Positions 8,146 through 16,606 of a stretch of DNA of 22,546 nucleotides are shown here, in pieces. This DNA is from Porphyromonadaceae bacterium UBA7087. GTDB taxonomy: Bacteria > Bacteroidota > Bacteroidia > Bacteroidales > Muribaculaceae. Position numbers and translations under genes: made by a program. The notes beneath the pieces were generated by a model. That model was not told the DNA's origin. It searched no databases and worked only from the letters and a program-made list of their open reading frames with translations. Each line of letters starts with the position of its first letter. The stretch's first letter is position 1. The stretch is taken from positions 12,213-34,758 of the forward strand of contig DKYZ01000013.1 of assembly GCA_002493515.1 (NCBI GenBank), written 5' to 3'.

Positions 8146-9093
8146 ATGAAGGTAATTGTTGGTTTCGAGGAGTTGAGCGGCGAGATAAAGGGCCGTTTCA
8201 ACCAGGAAGTGGCTTTCGAGCATGTCTCCGACACAGAAGCCAAGGTGACATACCGGAAGAAGGTAATGTTGGTGTCAGTACCGGTGTCTGTGAATCTTAC
8301 TGTCGCTGACGTCAGTGGGGAGAGCGTGTCGCTCCGTTACCACATGATGGCCGGGGTCGACCAATTGATTTCATGGGTACTGAAATCGGTGAGCGGTAGA
8401 ATTCCTGAGCTTAAGGATGCGTTGCGTATCGACGGCGACACCTGCTCGATCGATTTCTCGGAAGTGAAGGGCGCCAAGTCTTTCACAGAGAATTTCGTGA
8501 TACGCGATATCCGGTTTATGGAAAAGGGCATCGAGGCCGACCTTTGTTTCCGTCACAACCGGGGTTGCCATGCCGAGATAAAGCGGATGCTTGACAAGCT
8601 TGTGGATGAGATCGACGTGGAAGAGACAAGGGAACAGCCGGAGAAGGTGGTGAAGCTGGAATTGGCGGAAGCCGCCGCCGGCGATGCGAAAGACGGTACA
8701 AATGAAAAGGTATGGCTTTCCAAGTTTAAGCAGACGCTGAGAAAGTTTGCCGAGAAGTATACGCCTGCCGGACTTATGGAGAAACTCAAGAAGTCGGGCA
8801 AGGATATGGGCGTTAAGCTTGTGTATTATGTGCTTCTGCTCTATTACTCGCTGCTTGACGGCAAGGTGCCGTTGAAGGACAAGCTCATCGTTGTGGCGGC
8901 CCTTGGGTATGTGATTTCTCCGCTCGACTTCATACCGGATTTTGTAGTGGCCGGTTTTCTTGACGATATGTCTATAGTAGCGTTCGCGCTACATAGAATC
9001 AAGTCGAATGTCACTCCGGAGGTAGAGCGTCAGGCTCTCTCCAAGCTTCAGGAATGGTTCAAGGTCGATAGCGCCCCCAAAATGGAGTTTTAA
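8146..9093 (+). CDS. membrane protein with C-terminal DUF1232 (YkvA-like) domain
   Basis: 315 residues. The last ~95 residues are a DUF1232 domain: hydrophobic helices from about 222 to 283 carrying the family signature YVISPLDFIPD (255-265), followed by FLDDMS. The role of DUF1232 is poorly known. The first ~145 residues look beta-rich and soluble, with no signal peptide, and I do not recognise them. A charged linker (about 150-220, many Lys and Glu) joins the two parts. Most DUF1232 proteins are short (about 100-150 residues), so the long N-terminal domain is notable. It follows the GH97 terminator and converges on the AAA-like gene with only five bases between stops. Confidence 0.8.
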   Translation: MKVIVGFEELSGEIKGRFNQEVAFEHVSDTEAKVTYRKKVMLVSVPVSVNLTVADVSGESVSLRYHMMAGVDQLISWVLKSVSGRIPELKDALRIDGDTCSIDFSEVKGAKSFTENFVIRDIRFMEKGIEADLCFRHNRGCHAEIKRMLDKLVDEIDVEETREQPEKVVKLELAEAAAGDAKDGTNEKVWLSKFKQTLRKFAEKYTPAGLMEKLKKSGKDMGVKLVYYVLLLYYSLLDGKVPLKDKLIVVAALGYVISPLDFIPDFVVAGFLDDMSIVAFALHRIKSNVTPEVERQALSKLQEWFKVDSAPKMEF

Positions 9094-9098
9094 CACGT

Positions 9099-10667
9099 TC
9101 AGCGGATTATCCAGGGGGTGAGGGAGCGTGCCTTGGTGTCGAAGTTGACTCCTATTCGGAATATTGTCTTTCCGGAGGCGAGCCAGGGTACGGCGTAGCC
9201 GCGTTGCTCGATCTGGTCGATGGCTTCCTGCGCCGTGCCGTCGGTCTTGAACTCGAAGACGTACACGAATCGTTCGGTGACCACCACCATGTCGCTTCGT
9301 CCGCGTGCGGAGTGGATCTCGAGTCCGGCCATGAACCCCATCAGTGTGAACACGAGGTACACCGCATTTTGGTAATGGGCCTCCATGTTTCCTCGCGGGT
9401 CGAGGTTGAGGGTCGCCATGAGCGCTTCCAGGCGTCTCATGAATCCCTCCGGGTCGCCCTTGATCACGTCGTCGCGGAACTTCAGCATCGAGAGTGAGCT
9501 TCTCAGTGTCATTTTCTTTGCGTGCCGGTTGACGATGTATCTGTACAAATATTCGAGGAACCCCTTCTTCACCTCGAGATTCGGGAAACCGAGCATGTAT
9601 GACTGTCTTTCCGCATCCCATTCCTTTATGGAGAGATACCCTGTCTGGAACAGCAGTGCTGTCGGGTCGTCCATGAATGAATCTATCTGTGACAGTGTGG
9701 ATTTCTCCACCTCCATGTCCTGAAGTGCCTCAAGCTCGTATTCCTGGTTGGTCAGCAGCCTCGCCAGGAACGAAGGTGTGCCGGTGCTGCACCAGTATGG
9801 CTCGAATTTCCTGTTCCTGAACGCACACAGCAGTGAGTATGGATTGAATAAGTCAAGATGTCTGTCGGAGAACTGGTATCCGTCATACCATTCCCTCAGC
9901 CTGTCCAGGGCCTCTTCGTATGTTATCGAGTATCTCTCGGCGATACCCGTGATGCCCGTCGTGAAGCTTTCCCTCATCTCCCTCTCCGTAATCCCGCATA
10001 TTGCCTCGAAGTCCTCCGACATCGTTATGTCGAGGAGGTTGTTGAGCCCCGAGAATATTGTCATCCTGCTGAACCGCGTTACGCCCGTCAGCATGGCGAA
10101 CTCGATATGCCTGTCCTTGCTTTTCAGGTTGGAATAGACGGCACGCAGCTCGTTGCGGAAGCTCTCCGACAACTCCATGTCGAGAATCGATTCCGTCAGG
10201 GGCTTGTCGTATTCGTCGATCAGTATGACAACCTTTTTGCCGGTGATTCTGTGGGCGTTCTCGATGATGTGTCCGAAGCGCAGCGCGAAAGTCGGGGCCG
10301 GCTCTGAAATCGAGTATTGTTCCTCCCATGCCTTCAGCATGTCGTCGATAATGTAGTGCAGCTCTTCCGGAGTGTCGTATTTAGAGGTGTTGAGGTCGAT
10401 ATGTAGCACCGGATACGGCTCCCACTCATCGGTGAGGGAGTCGATGGCGAGCCCCTTGAAAAGGTCGCGGCGTCCCCTGTAGTATGCCTCGATAGTTGAC
10501 AGCAGCAGGCTTTTCCCGAATCTGCGCGGACGGCTCAGGAAATAATATTTACCCTCGCTTATCAACTTATGGATAAGGTCGGTCTTGTCGATATATAGGT
10601 AGCCTTCGGTCCTGATTTCCTCGAATGACTGGACCCCGATCGGATATTTCAACATTTTGTTCTCCAT
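9099..10667 (-). CDS. AAA-ATPase-like / PD-(D/E)XK nuclease superfamily protein
   Basis: 522 residues with the two-domain layout common in Bacteroidales. The N-terminal AAA-ATPase-like domain (PF09820 type) opens with YPIGVQSFEEIR and YIDKT. The P-loop is variant, SRPRRFGKS (45-53), and a Walker B-like ILIDEYDKPL is at 148-157. The C-terminal PD-(D/E)XK nuclease-like domain (PF08011 type) has D459 in RSDMVV and E472-F-K474 in FEFK, so the nuclease triad is intact. The family is expanded in many gut Bacteroidales and its cellular role is unresolved. There are no toxin, transposase or restriction genes beside it. The start at 10667 lies about 15 bases below the predicted transcription start. 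Confidence 0.9.
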   Translation of the reverse strand: MENKMLKYPIGVQSFEEIRTEGYLYIDKTDLIHKLISEGKYYFLSRPRRFGKSLLLSTIEAYYRGRRDLFKGLAIDSLTDEWEPYPVLHIDLNTSKYDTPEELHYIIDDMLKAWEEQYSISEPAPTFALRFGHIIENAHRITGKKVVILIDEYDKPLTESILDMELSESFRNELRAVYSNLKSKDRHIEFAMLTGVTRFSRMTIFSGLNNLLDITMSEDFEAICGITEREMRESFTTGITGIAERYSITYEEALDRLREWYDGYQFSDRHLDLFNPYSLLCAFRNRKFEPYWCSTGTPSFLARLLTNQEYELEALQDMEVEKSTLSQIDSFMDDPTALLFQTGYLSIKEWDAERQSYMLGFPNLEVKKGFLEYLYRYIVNRHAKKMTLRSSLSMLKFRDDVIKGDPEGFMRRLEALMATLNLDPRGNMEAHYQNAVYLVFTLMGFMAGLEIHSARGRSDMVVVTERFVYVFEFKTDGTAQEAIDQIEQRGYAVPWLASGKTIFRIGVNFDTKARSLTPWIIR

Positions 10668-10686
10668 GACGATGGCATTTGTTATG

Positions 10687-10718
10687 CAAATCTACAAAAA
10701 AAGATTTAACCGGCCAAC
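10687..10718 (-). promoter_or_regulatory. putative promoter of the AAA-like/PD-(D/E)XK gene
   Basis: On the minus strand there is GTTG (10715-10718, three of four matches to TTTG), a 20-base spacer, then TAGATTTG (10687-10694, full match to TAnnTTTG). The start would fall near 10681, giving a very short leader. Confidence 0.55.
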
Positions 10719-10733
10719 GCCTGTCTTGATTTA

Positions 10734-11318
10734 TTATTTCCCGATAGTATCGATCACCACAACCGGGCGTTGTGTGGCTGCCTCAATCAGCGGGCCGAGA
10801 TTGCGCACCGCCTCTTCCCGGGCCTGCTTCACATATCCCTTGCGGTATATTGTGTTGCGGAAATTATGCTCCACTTTCCTTTTGATTTCGTTCTCCTCGG
10901 CAGTGGTGAAATTCGTGCTGCCCAGAAAACGGTCGTTCCAGGTATCGATTACCTCGTAAGACCCTGGCTCAGTCGACTCGTATATCTCCACAATCTCGGG
11001 CGGAAGCGCCACTACCAGGGTGTCGCCGCGCTCCTCCATCCTTAATTTCTCCAGGTCGAAAGAGATGGAACCCCTCACCGTCTCTCTCGCGAAGAGATGG
11101 CGCGGCCCCTTGCTTGCCTTTACCGGAATGTCCTCGATGAACTCTACCGCACAAAGGCGCAGCATCGGAGATATGTCGGTCACCTTCGCCTTCTGCATCC
11201 TAACGTTGCTGTCATCGTCAGGAAACGATGTGAATTTCCAGACCAGAACCCCGATTACAGCCACTATGGCTGCAATCGCAGTCCATTTTATCGCGCTTAT
11301 AACTTTCAATGCCTTCAT
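10734..11318 (-). CDS. DUF4230 domain protein, membrane-anchored
   Basis: 194 residues. One N-terminal membrane helix (about residues 10-28) follows a short basic start (MKALKVISAIKW), so most of the protein should lie in the periplasm. The rest matches the general layout of DUF4230: a beta-rich stretch with a hydrophobic VVALPPEIV strand, then an acidic/basic helical tail (about 137-175) that would pair or coil. The molecular function of DUF4230 is not known to me. It sits 13 bases downstream of a second DUF4230 gene on the same strand, so the two are probably co-transcribed. An unrelated gene with its own promoter follows. Confidence 0.8.
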   Translation of the reverse strand: MKALKVISAIKWTAIAAIVAVIGVLVWKFTSFPDDDSNVRMQKAKVTDISPMLRLCAVEFIEDIPVKASKGPRHLFARETVRGSISFDLEKLRMEERGDTLVVALPPEIVEIYESTEPGSYEVIDTWNDRFLGSTNFTTAEENEIKRKVEHNFRNTIYRKGYVKQAREEAVRNLGPLIEAATQRPVVVIDTIGK

Positions 11319-11331
11319 GATTCATGATGTC

Positions 11332-11958
11332 TTAATCAGTGAAACTTACAATGGCGGTATACCCGTTGCTTGCCGCCATCTGCTCGAAGTATGACGCCGC
11401 ACGGTTTTTCGCTGTCGCCACCAGAGCCGCCTTGAAATCAGGGTTTCCCTCAACTTCACGTTTCAAAGCAGTGTTCATGTTCTCCTTGAGGGCCGCCCGC
11501 TCCTGAGGGTCAATCTGTGAGCGAAGTCCCGTCACGCGGTAATGCTCCTCACGTATGGCCATGTCGCGTCCCACAAATTCCGTCTGCACCGGCGGTAAGG
11601 TGATATGGATTGTCTTATTCCCGGCATCTGCCTTCACGTCATCCTCTCCGAGACGGCTCATGTCGATATACGCCCTCAGGTAGGTGGAATATGAATATGC
11701 CGCCTTACGGTCGCCGATCTTCAGCTTGGCGATCATTGCGTTGGCCGCCTGTCGCGGGTTGGTGGCGTCGCGCAGCCGGGGATCATCGATGGAGGCCATC
11801 TTTGAGATTTCCATGCCGGCGAGCGTCAGTTTATTGACCGATCGCATCTCGGAAAGGAATATCCTTTCCGTTTCCTCCCCTTGGTCTTTTTTGCCGCATG
11901 ACTGAAACGCCAGGGCAGCTGTGGCTGTAAGAAGCAGGGTTATGATGTAGTGTCTCAT
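11332..11958 (-). CDS. DUF4230 lipoprotein
   Basis: 208 residues. The signal sequence MRHYIITLLLTATAALA ends in a lipobox FQSC with the acylated cysteine at residue 21, followed by GKKDQGEE, so the protein should be a lipoprotein of the inner or outer membrane. The mature part has the same order as its neighbour: a segment near KAAYSYSTYLRAYIDMSRL, an ITLPPV strand (around 131-136), then a long C-terminal helical stretch rich in Ala, Lys and Glu. It is the first gene of a two-gene unit with the membrane-anchored DUF4230 protein. I found no clear consensus promoter in the 120 bases shared with the GH51 gene. Confidence 0.8.
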   Translation of the reverse strand: MRHYIITLLLTATAALAFQSCGKKDQGEETERIFLSEMRSVNKLTLAGMEISKMASIDDPRLRDATNPRQAANAMIAKLKIGDRKAAYSYSTYLRAYIDMSRLGEDDVKADAGNKTIHITLPPVQTEFVGRDMAIREEHYRVTGLRSQIDPQERAALKENMNTALKREVEGNPDFKAALVATAKNRAASYFEQMAASNGYTAIVSFTD

Positions 11959-12013
11959 ATAGATTGTTTGTTTTCTGTTATAACGTGAAAAAAGTAAAAA
12001 CTTGACTTAAAAA

Positions 12014-12045
12014 TTAGATATGTTTCTTTAAAGATGTTAATTTTG
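12014..12045 (+). promoter_or_regulatory. putative promoter of the GH51 gene
   Basis: TTAG (12014-12017, three of four), a 20-base spacer, then TAATTTTG (12038-12045, full match to TAnnTTTG). It predicts a start near 12051, about 30 bases before the ATG. Confidence 0.55.
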
Positions 12046-12080
12046 CAGGAAAATACGCTAATCACAAATCACCATAAGTC

Positions 12081-14522
12081 ATGAAAAGAAAGCTCACGGT
12101 GTTTGCGATGCTCGCGGCGGCCGCTGTTTCGTCTACGGTCGCCATGGGCGTCGATGTCCAGACCCTTGCATATTCGACATCCGACGGCGCATCAGGTTTA
12201 AGGCTTGCCTGGCGTCCCGATACCCTTTCGCAGTGGATACCCCTGAATTACGATTTCGTGAAATCCGATTTCGGCCCGTGGGGATCGCATAAAAAGATGT
12301 TCAGGCCGAAGCTTGTGCTCGACCGCAACAGCGGCCGATGGACTGCCACATGGGAGGCGACGCCAGAGGGCGACGTAGTGGCTTTTGCCACTACAGACAA
12401 CTTCGCCGACTGGACACCTCAGAAATATTTCGCGTCCGCGCTCGACCTGCCTCGCGACATAATTCCTGCCCGAATGCCCGTGCCTGTCAGGACCCGTATC
12501 AACGGAGAGGAGGTGGAAGGATGGATGCAGCCGATGCCGGAGGAGACCATAGCATCAATCAGAGAATACGTGAAGAAACGTCAGGATCTCGCGGCCCTTT
12601 ATAGCGAGCAGGCGAAGGACGACGCCTCACGTTTTGCCGGTCTCGGCCCCGTCAGTGTAAGCATACATCCGCGCCCGGAAGATGCCAAGGCTATATCCGA
12701 CAAGCTCATAGGCATTTTCTTCGAGGATATCAACTATGGGGCCGACGGCGGACTGTATGCGGAGCTGATACAGAACCGCGATTTTGAATACAGCCCTTCA
12801 GACCATGGCGGATGGGACAGCATGACCGCCTGGACCACGTCTGGCGACGGAGTGGCTACGGTAATGGACAGGAACCCCATACATCCCAATAATCCCAACT
12901 ATCTTGCGGTGGAGACTTCCGCTCCTGGCTTTGTGGTCTCCAACGATGGTTTCGACGGCATACCAGTAAGGAAAGGGGAGGCCTACCGCTTCTCGCTGCG
13001 GCTACGCTCCGAACACCCTGTGACTCTGGAGGTCAGACTCACGGCGGATGGAAGGACTATCGCTTCCGGAAAGGTGAAGTATGGCGGCAAAGGATGGAAG
13101 ACCGGCAGATGCACACTCAAGGCAAAAGCCTCGGCCGACAACGCCAGGCTGGAAATCATGTTTCCCCAGACTCAGGGCACACATATTGATATGGTGTCGC
13201 TTTTCCCGGCAAAGACCTTCAAGGGAAGAAAAAACGGACTGCGTGCCGATCTGGCGAAGTGTCTTGCCGACCTCAGGCCTAAGTTCGTAAGGTTCCCGGG
13301 AGGATGCGTGGCCCACGGCAACGGCATCGACAACATCTACGACTGGAAAGGTTCGATCGGCGAGCTGGAGGAGCGCAGGCCGCTTTCCAATCTTTGGGGT
13401 TATCACCAGACGCGCGGACTGGGTTATCACGAATATTTCCTTTTCTGCGAGGATATAGGGGCCGAGCCGCTTCCTGTGCTTGCCGCGGGTGTCCCTTGCC
13501 AGAACTCTGGCAACAAATCAAGATACTCCACGTGTGCGCTCGACACATATGGCCAGCAGAACGGTATCCCGATGGATGACATGGACGCCTACATACAGGA
13601 TGTGCTCGACCTCATCGAGTATGCCAACGGGCCTGTGGATTCGGAGTGGGGCGCCAGGAGAGCTGCCGCGGGGCATCCGGAACCCTTCAATCTCAAATAC
13701 GTGGGAATCGGCAACGAGGATATGATAACCGAGGTCTTCGAGCCACGCTTCAGGATGATCTACGATGCCGTTAGGGAGAGATATCCTGAAATCACAGTCA
13801 TAGGCACAGTCGGGCCTTTCTACGAGGGCGCCGACTACGAAGCCGGGTGGAAGCTGGCACGCGAACTCGATGTCCCCATTGTCGACGAGCATTATTATGT
13901 GGCTCCCGGGTGGCTCATCTACAACCGCGACTACTATGACAAATACCCCCGTGGCGGCACTAAGGTATACCTCGGCGAGTATGCCAGCCATCTCCCGGGA
14001 CGTCCGAGCAATGTGGAGACAGCCTTGAGCGACGCCCTGTATCTCACCGACGTTGAGCGCAACGCCGATGTTGTGGCAATGACCTCGTATGCTCCGCTGC
14101 TTGCCAAGAAGAGGCATACCCAGTGGAATCCCGACCTGATTTATTTCGACAATACCTCTGTGGCTCCCACAGTGGAATATTATGTGCAGAAAATGTATGG
14201 CAACAACAGCGGGCAGACCTATGTGCCTTCTGATGTTACCGTAGGGAGCGATGACATGAAGGTCAGGGCACGCATCGGCGTCTCGATTGTGGATGACGCC
14301 GATTCAGGCGACAGGATACTTAAACTGGTCAACATGCTTCCTGTCGAGGTAAATGCCGATATAGACACCGATGCGCTCGGAGTCAGCCCGGGAGTCTATA
14401 ACGCCACTTTGCTGAGCGGCGACCCTGCCGACACAGGGGCACGTCCTGTGAAGACAAAAATCAGCTTGCCGTCCGTAAAGCTTCTCCCTTATTCCTTTAC
14501 TGTGGTCAGGCTGAGGAAATGA
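12081..14522 (+). CDS. secreted alpha-L-arabinofuranosidase, GH51
   Basis: 813 residues, longer than catalytic-only GH51 enzymes (about 500). The signal peptide is residues 1-23. Residues 24-185 resemble a fragment of a GH43-type propeller (SDFGPWGS, MFRPKLVLD, WTATWEAT) and probably have no catalysis of their own. GH51 proper starts near residue 192 with IFFEDINYGADGG and QNRDFE. A carbohydrate-binding-like beta domain is inserted at about 235-375. The barrel resumes at KFVRFPGGC. The acid/base Glu is E546 in GNE, H604 lies in DEHYY, and the nucleophile is predicted as E633 in LGEYAS. A C-terminal beta-sandwich closes it. It should release arabinofuranose from arabinan, arabinoxylan or arabinogalactan side chains in the periplasm or outside. 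It is monocistronic by context. Confidence 0.93.
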   Translation: MKRKLTVFAMLAAAAVSSTVAMGVDVQTLAYSTSDGASGLRLAWRPDTLSQWIPLNYDFVKSDFGPWGSHKKMFRPKLVLDRNSGRWTATWEATPEGDVVAFATTDNFADWTPQKYFASALDLPRDIIPARMPVPVRTRINGEEVEGWMQPMPEETIASIREYVKKRQDLAALYSEQAKDDASRFAGLGPVSVSIHPRPEDAKAISDKLIGIFFEDINYGADGGLYAELIQNRDFEYSPSDHGGWDSMTAWTTSGDGVATVMDRNPIHPNNPNYLAVETSAPGFVVSNDGFDGIPVRKGEAYRFSLRLRSEHPVTLEVRLTADGRTIASGKVKYGGKGWKTGRCTLKAKASADNARLEIMFPQTQGTHIDMVSLFPAKTFKGRKNGLRADLAKCLADLRPKFVRFPGGCVAHGNGIDNIYDWKGSIGELEERRPLSNLWGYHQTRGLGYHEYFLFCEDIGAEPLPVLAAGVPCQNSGNKSRYSTCALDTYGQQNGIPMDDMDAYIQDVLDLIEYANGPVDSEWGARRAAAGHPEPFNLKYVGIGNEDMITEVFEPRFRMIYDAVRERYPEITVIGTVGPFYEGADYEAGWKLARELDVPIVDEHYYVAPGWLIYNRDYYDKYPRGGTKVYLGEYASHLPGRPSNVETALSDALYLTDVERNADVVAMTSYAPLLAKKRHTQWNPDLIYFDNTSVAPTVEYYVQKMYGNNSGQTYVPSDVTVGSDDMKVRARIGVSIVDDADSGDRILKLVNMLPVEVNADIDTDALGVSPGVYNATLLSGDPADTGARPVKTKISLPSVKLLPYSFTVVRLRK

Positions 14523-14540
14523 TATCTTGAAGAATCATGA

Positions 14541-14569
14541 TAAAAGGCCGGGGCAATCCCGGCCTTTTT
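14541..14569. terminator. bidirectional terminator between the GH51 and RSH genes
   Basis: GC-rich hairpin AAAAGGCCGGG (14542-14552) / CCCGGCCTTTT (14558-14568) with a 5-base loop, ending in a T-run on the plus strand and a matching A-run that is a T-run on the minus strand. It sits between two convergent stop codons (14522 and 14574) and fits a classic intrinsic terminator. Confidence 0.85.
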
Positions 14570-14573
14570 ATGC

Positions 14574-16478
14574 TTATTTGCGTTTCACTTCATCCACTCC
14601 CTCGATTGCGGAAATGTGGCTTATGACGGTCTCGAGCTCGGAATAGGAATGCACTCCGAATGAGATTGTGCAGGTGACGATGGAATCGGTGGTGTCGGTG
14701 TTGAAACTGCTCATTGTCAGGTGAAGCGTATTGGTGATGCACTCCACCAGGTCGATGAAAAGATGGTAGCGGTCCACAGCCTTCACTACGATTGTCACTG
14801 GATACAGTTTGTCGCATGCCTCGAAATCCACCGACACGATGCTGTCGCCGAACTGGGAGGCAAGGCTGACCGCCGTGGGGCAGTCGCGTTTATGTATGGT
14901 GATCTCGCCGTCGGCATCTCTGAATCCTACTACGTCCTCGCCCGCTATTGGATCGCAGTACTCGCAACGGTGAAACTCAGGCGCCGGAAGCGACGCCAGA
15001 TACTCGCTGATGGCCTGGCGCGCCTTGTACGACACTACGGCCTCGTGCCAGTCGGGGAGGGGATGACATTCCGGATCTGTGAAAATCTCCACCACGTCGC
15101 CGCGCCTCAGGGGAGCTTTGACGGAGGAGAGGAAGCCGTTGATACGAGCGTATTTCGCATGCTCGCCCAGCTCCGGCTTAACCTCGAAGGCGAAGTCGAG
15201 CACTGTCGATTTCTGGGGAAGCACCACCGGACGCCCCTTGGGCGTGAAGGTCATGATGTCGTCGTTGTAGAACGATGCCACCACCTTCTCTATGAAATTG
15301 GTGCCGTCCTTGCCTTGCGAGGCTATGTCGCGAAGCACGTCGCGGAACTTGTCGATCCAGCAGCTCCGGGCGCCTCCACCTTTGTCGCCTTCCTGGTCGG
15401 CCATGCATCCCAGTCTGGAATGTCGGATCATGCGCTCGCTGCTGATATGCACCTCCTGCCATCTTCCGAAGTCGGCAAGCAGCTTCACGTGGAAGCTCTG
15501 ATAGCCGTTTTCCTTGGGGGAATCGATGTAGTTGACTATTCCTCCGGGTTTCTCCTTGAAGCGGTCGGTCAGCACGGAGTATATTTTCAGGGCCATGTCT
15601 TTTTCGGAGATTCCGTAAGTGTCGGGAAAGACGATTTCCGTATAATGGCGGTATTTGAGGTGGTTGAAGTCATCGCCATACTTGTGCATCTTGCGCCATA
15701 CGCTGTAGGGCCTCCGGTAGTCGGTGTATATGCGTGCCTCGATGCCGGCTTTGCGCAATGTGTCGCGGATTTCATCGCGAAACACTTTCAGACGCTGGCT
15801 TTGGGCCTGCTCATCGCGCCTGATGAGCGACTCGATCTCCTCATATTCATGCTGGCAGCGGAACCTCATGCTGAGGTTTTCCAGCTCGGTCTTTACGTTA
15901 TAGAGGCCGAGGCGGTTGGCGAGAGGGGCGTAGAAATAGTCGGTCTCGCCGGCGATCTTCATCTGTTTGTCTGGGCGCATCGACGACAGTGTGCGCATGT
16001 TGTGCAGACGGTCGGCAAGCTTCACGAGCAGGGCGCGCACGTCATATTGCACCGAGTCAAGCATCTGGCGGTAGTTGTCTACCTGCTTGGAGTCGGTGTA
16101 GACCTTTTTCTTCTTTTTCGTGACGACGCTCACGAGAAAGGCCACATCCTCTCCGAAGCGTTCACGTATGTCGTCGATTGTATATGGTGTGTCCTCCACC
16201 ACATCGTGGAGGAAGGCTGCGATCACGGGGTTGGTGTCGAGCATCAGCTCCTCTGCCGCAATCGAGGCTACGGCGATGGGATGCAGGATATATGGCTCAC
16301 CCGTCTTGCGTTTCTGTGGGGCATGCGCCTCGCGCGCGAGCTCGAAGGCTTTGTGGAGCATCTCCATTTCGCCTGGCGATGTGCGCTGCGACATCACGTC
16401 GAACACATGGTTGGCTCTCTCCTCTATAATTTTGTCATAATCGGTGTCTGTCTTATCTTTGGGTACGGATTTGTCCAT
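14574..16478 (-). CDS. SpoT/Rel-type (p)ppGpp hydrolase, synthetase domain apparently degenerate
   Basis: 634 residues from ATG 16478. The longer in-frame start at 16541 lies in the -33 element of the predicted promoter and is rejected. Domain order: HD hydrolase (about 30-185), synthetase-like (210-370), TGS (415-470), Cys-containing zinc-finger-like segment (CEYC at 505-508, HKRDC at 529-533), ACT (560-634). The hydrolase residues are all present: R57, H66, H91-D92 in LHDVVEDT, D156 in KLADRLHNMRT. In the synthetase core, the segment that normally reads like YDLxAxR is replaced at 273-284 by HLKYRHYTEIVF, losing the catalytic Asp and the following Arg; NGYQSFH and the later Glu (E342) remain. 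I infer a mainly ppGpp-degrading enzyme, regulated through its C-terminal domains. Confidence 0.9.
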   Translation of the reverse strand: MDKSVPKDKTDTDYDKIIEERANHVFDVMSQRTSPGEMEMLHKAFELAREAHAPQKRKTGEPYILHPIAVASIAAEELMLDTNPVIAAFLHDVVEDTPYTIDDIRERFGEDVAFLVSVVTKKKKKVYTDSKQVDNYRQMLDSVQYDVRALLVKLADRLHNMRTLSSMRPDKQMKIAGETDYFYAPLANRLGLYNVKTELENLSMRFRCQHEYEEIESLIRRDEQAQSQRLKVFRDEIRDTLRKAGIEARIYTDYRRPYSVWRKMHKYGDDFNHLKYRHYTEIVFPDTYGISEKDMALKIYSVLTDRFKEKPGGIVNYIDSPKENGYQSFHVKLLADFGRWQEVHISSERMIRHSRLGCMADQEGDKGGGARSCWIDKFRDVLRDIASQGKDGTNFIEKVVASFYNDDIMTFTPKGRPVVLPQKSTVLDFAFEVKPELGEHAKYARINGFLSSVKAPLRRGDVVEIFTDPECHPLPDWHEAVVSYKARQAISEYLASLPAPEFHRCEYCDPIAGEDVVGFRDADGEITIHKRDCPTAVSLASQFGDSIVSVDFEACDKLYPVTIVVKAVDRYHLFIDLVECITNTLHLTMSSFNTDTTDSIVTCTISFGVHSYSELETVISHISAIEGVDEVKRK

Positions 16479-16510
16479 TGGCTTTGGGTATAGTGTTTGT
16501 TTTAGACCCC

Positions 16511-16542
16511 TAAAATTAGTAAAAAAAAGGATAATTGACAAA
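16511..16542 (-). promoter_or_regulatory. putative promoter of the RSH gene
   Basis: On the minus strand there is TTTG (16539-16542), a 20-base spacer, then TAATTTTA (16511-16518, one mismatch to TAnnTTTG). It decides against a start codon at 16541. It is back-to-back with the helicase promoter, with two bases between the -33 elements. Confidence 0.5.
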
Positions 16543-16544
16543 AA

Positions 16545-16576
16545 ATTGTGTGGAAAGGGTGTGTTTAGTAATTTTG
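16545..16576 (+). promoter_or_regulatory. putative promoter of the helicase gene
   Basis: ATTG (16545-16548, three of four), a 20-base spacer, then TAATTTTG (16569-16576, full match). The predicted start is near 16582, giving a leader of about 25 bases to the ATG at 16607. Confidence 0.6.
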
Positions 16577-16606
16577 CAGTGTGAAAAAAAGGAAAAATTC
16601 AGATAG

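Noticed and set aside
14721..16493. 590-residue plus-strand open frame opposite the RSH gene
   Set aside because: It is the reverse complement of a strongly conserved gene with recognisable domains; its own translation has no family features and many His/Val runs typical of antisense frames.
16479..16541. Longer start for the RSH protein
   Set aside because: The ATG at 16541 lies in the -33 element, and the 21 added residues do not resemble the family.
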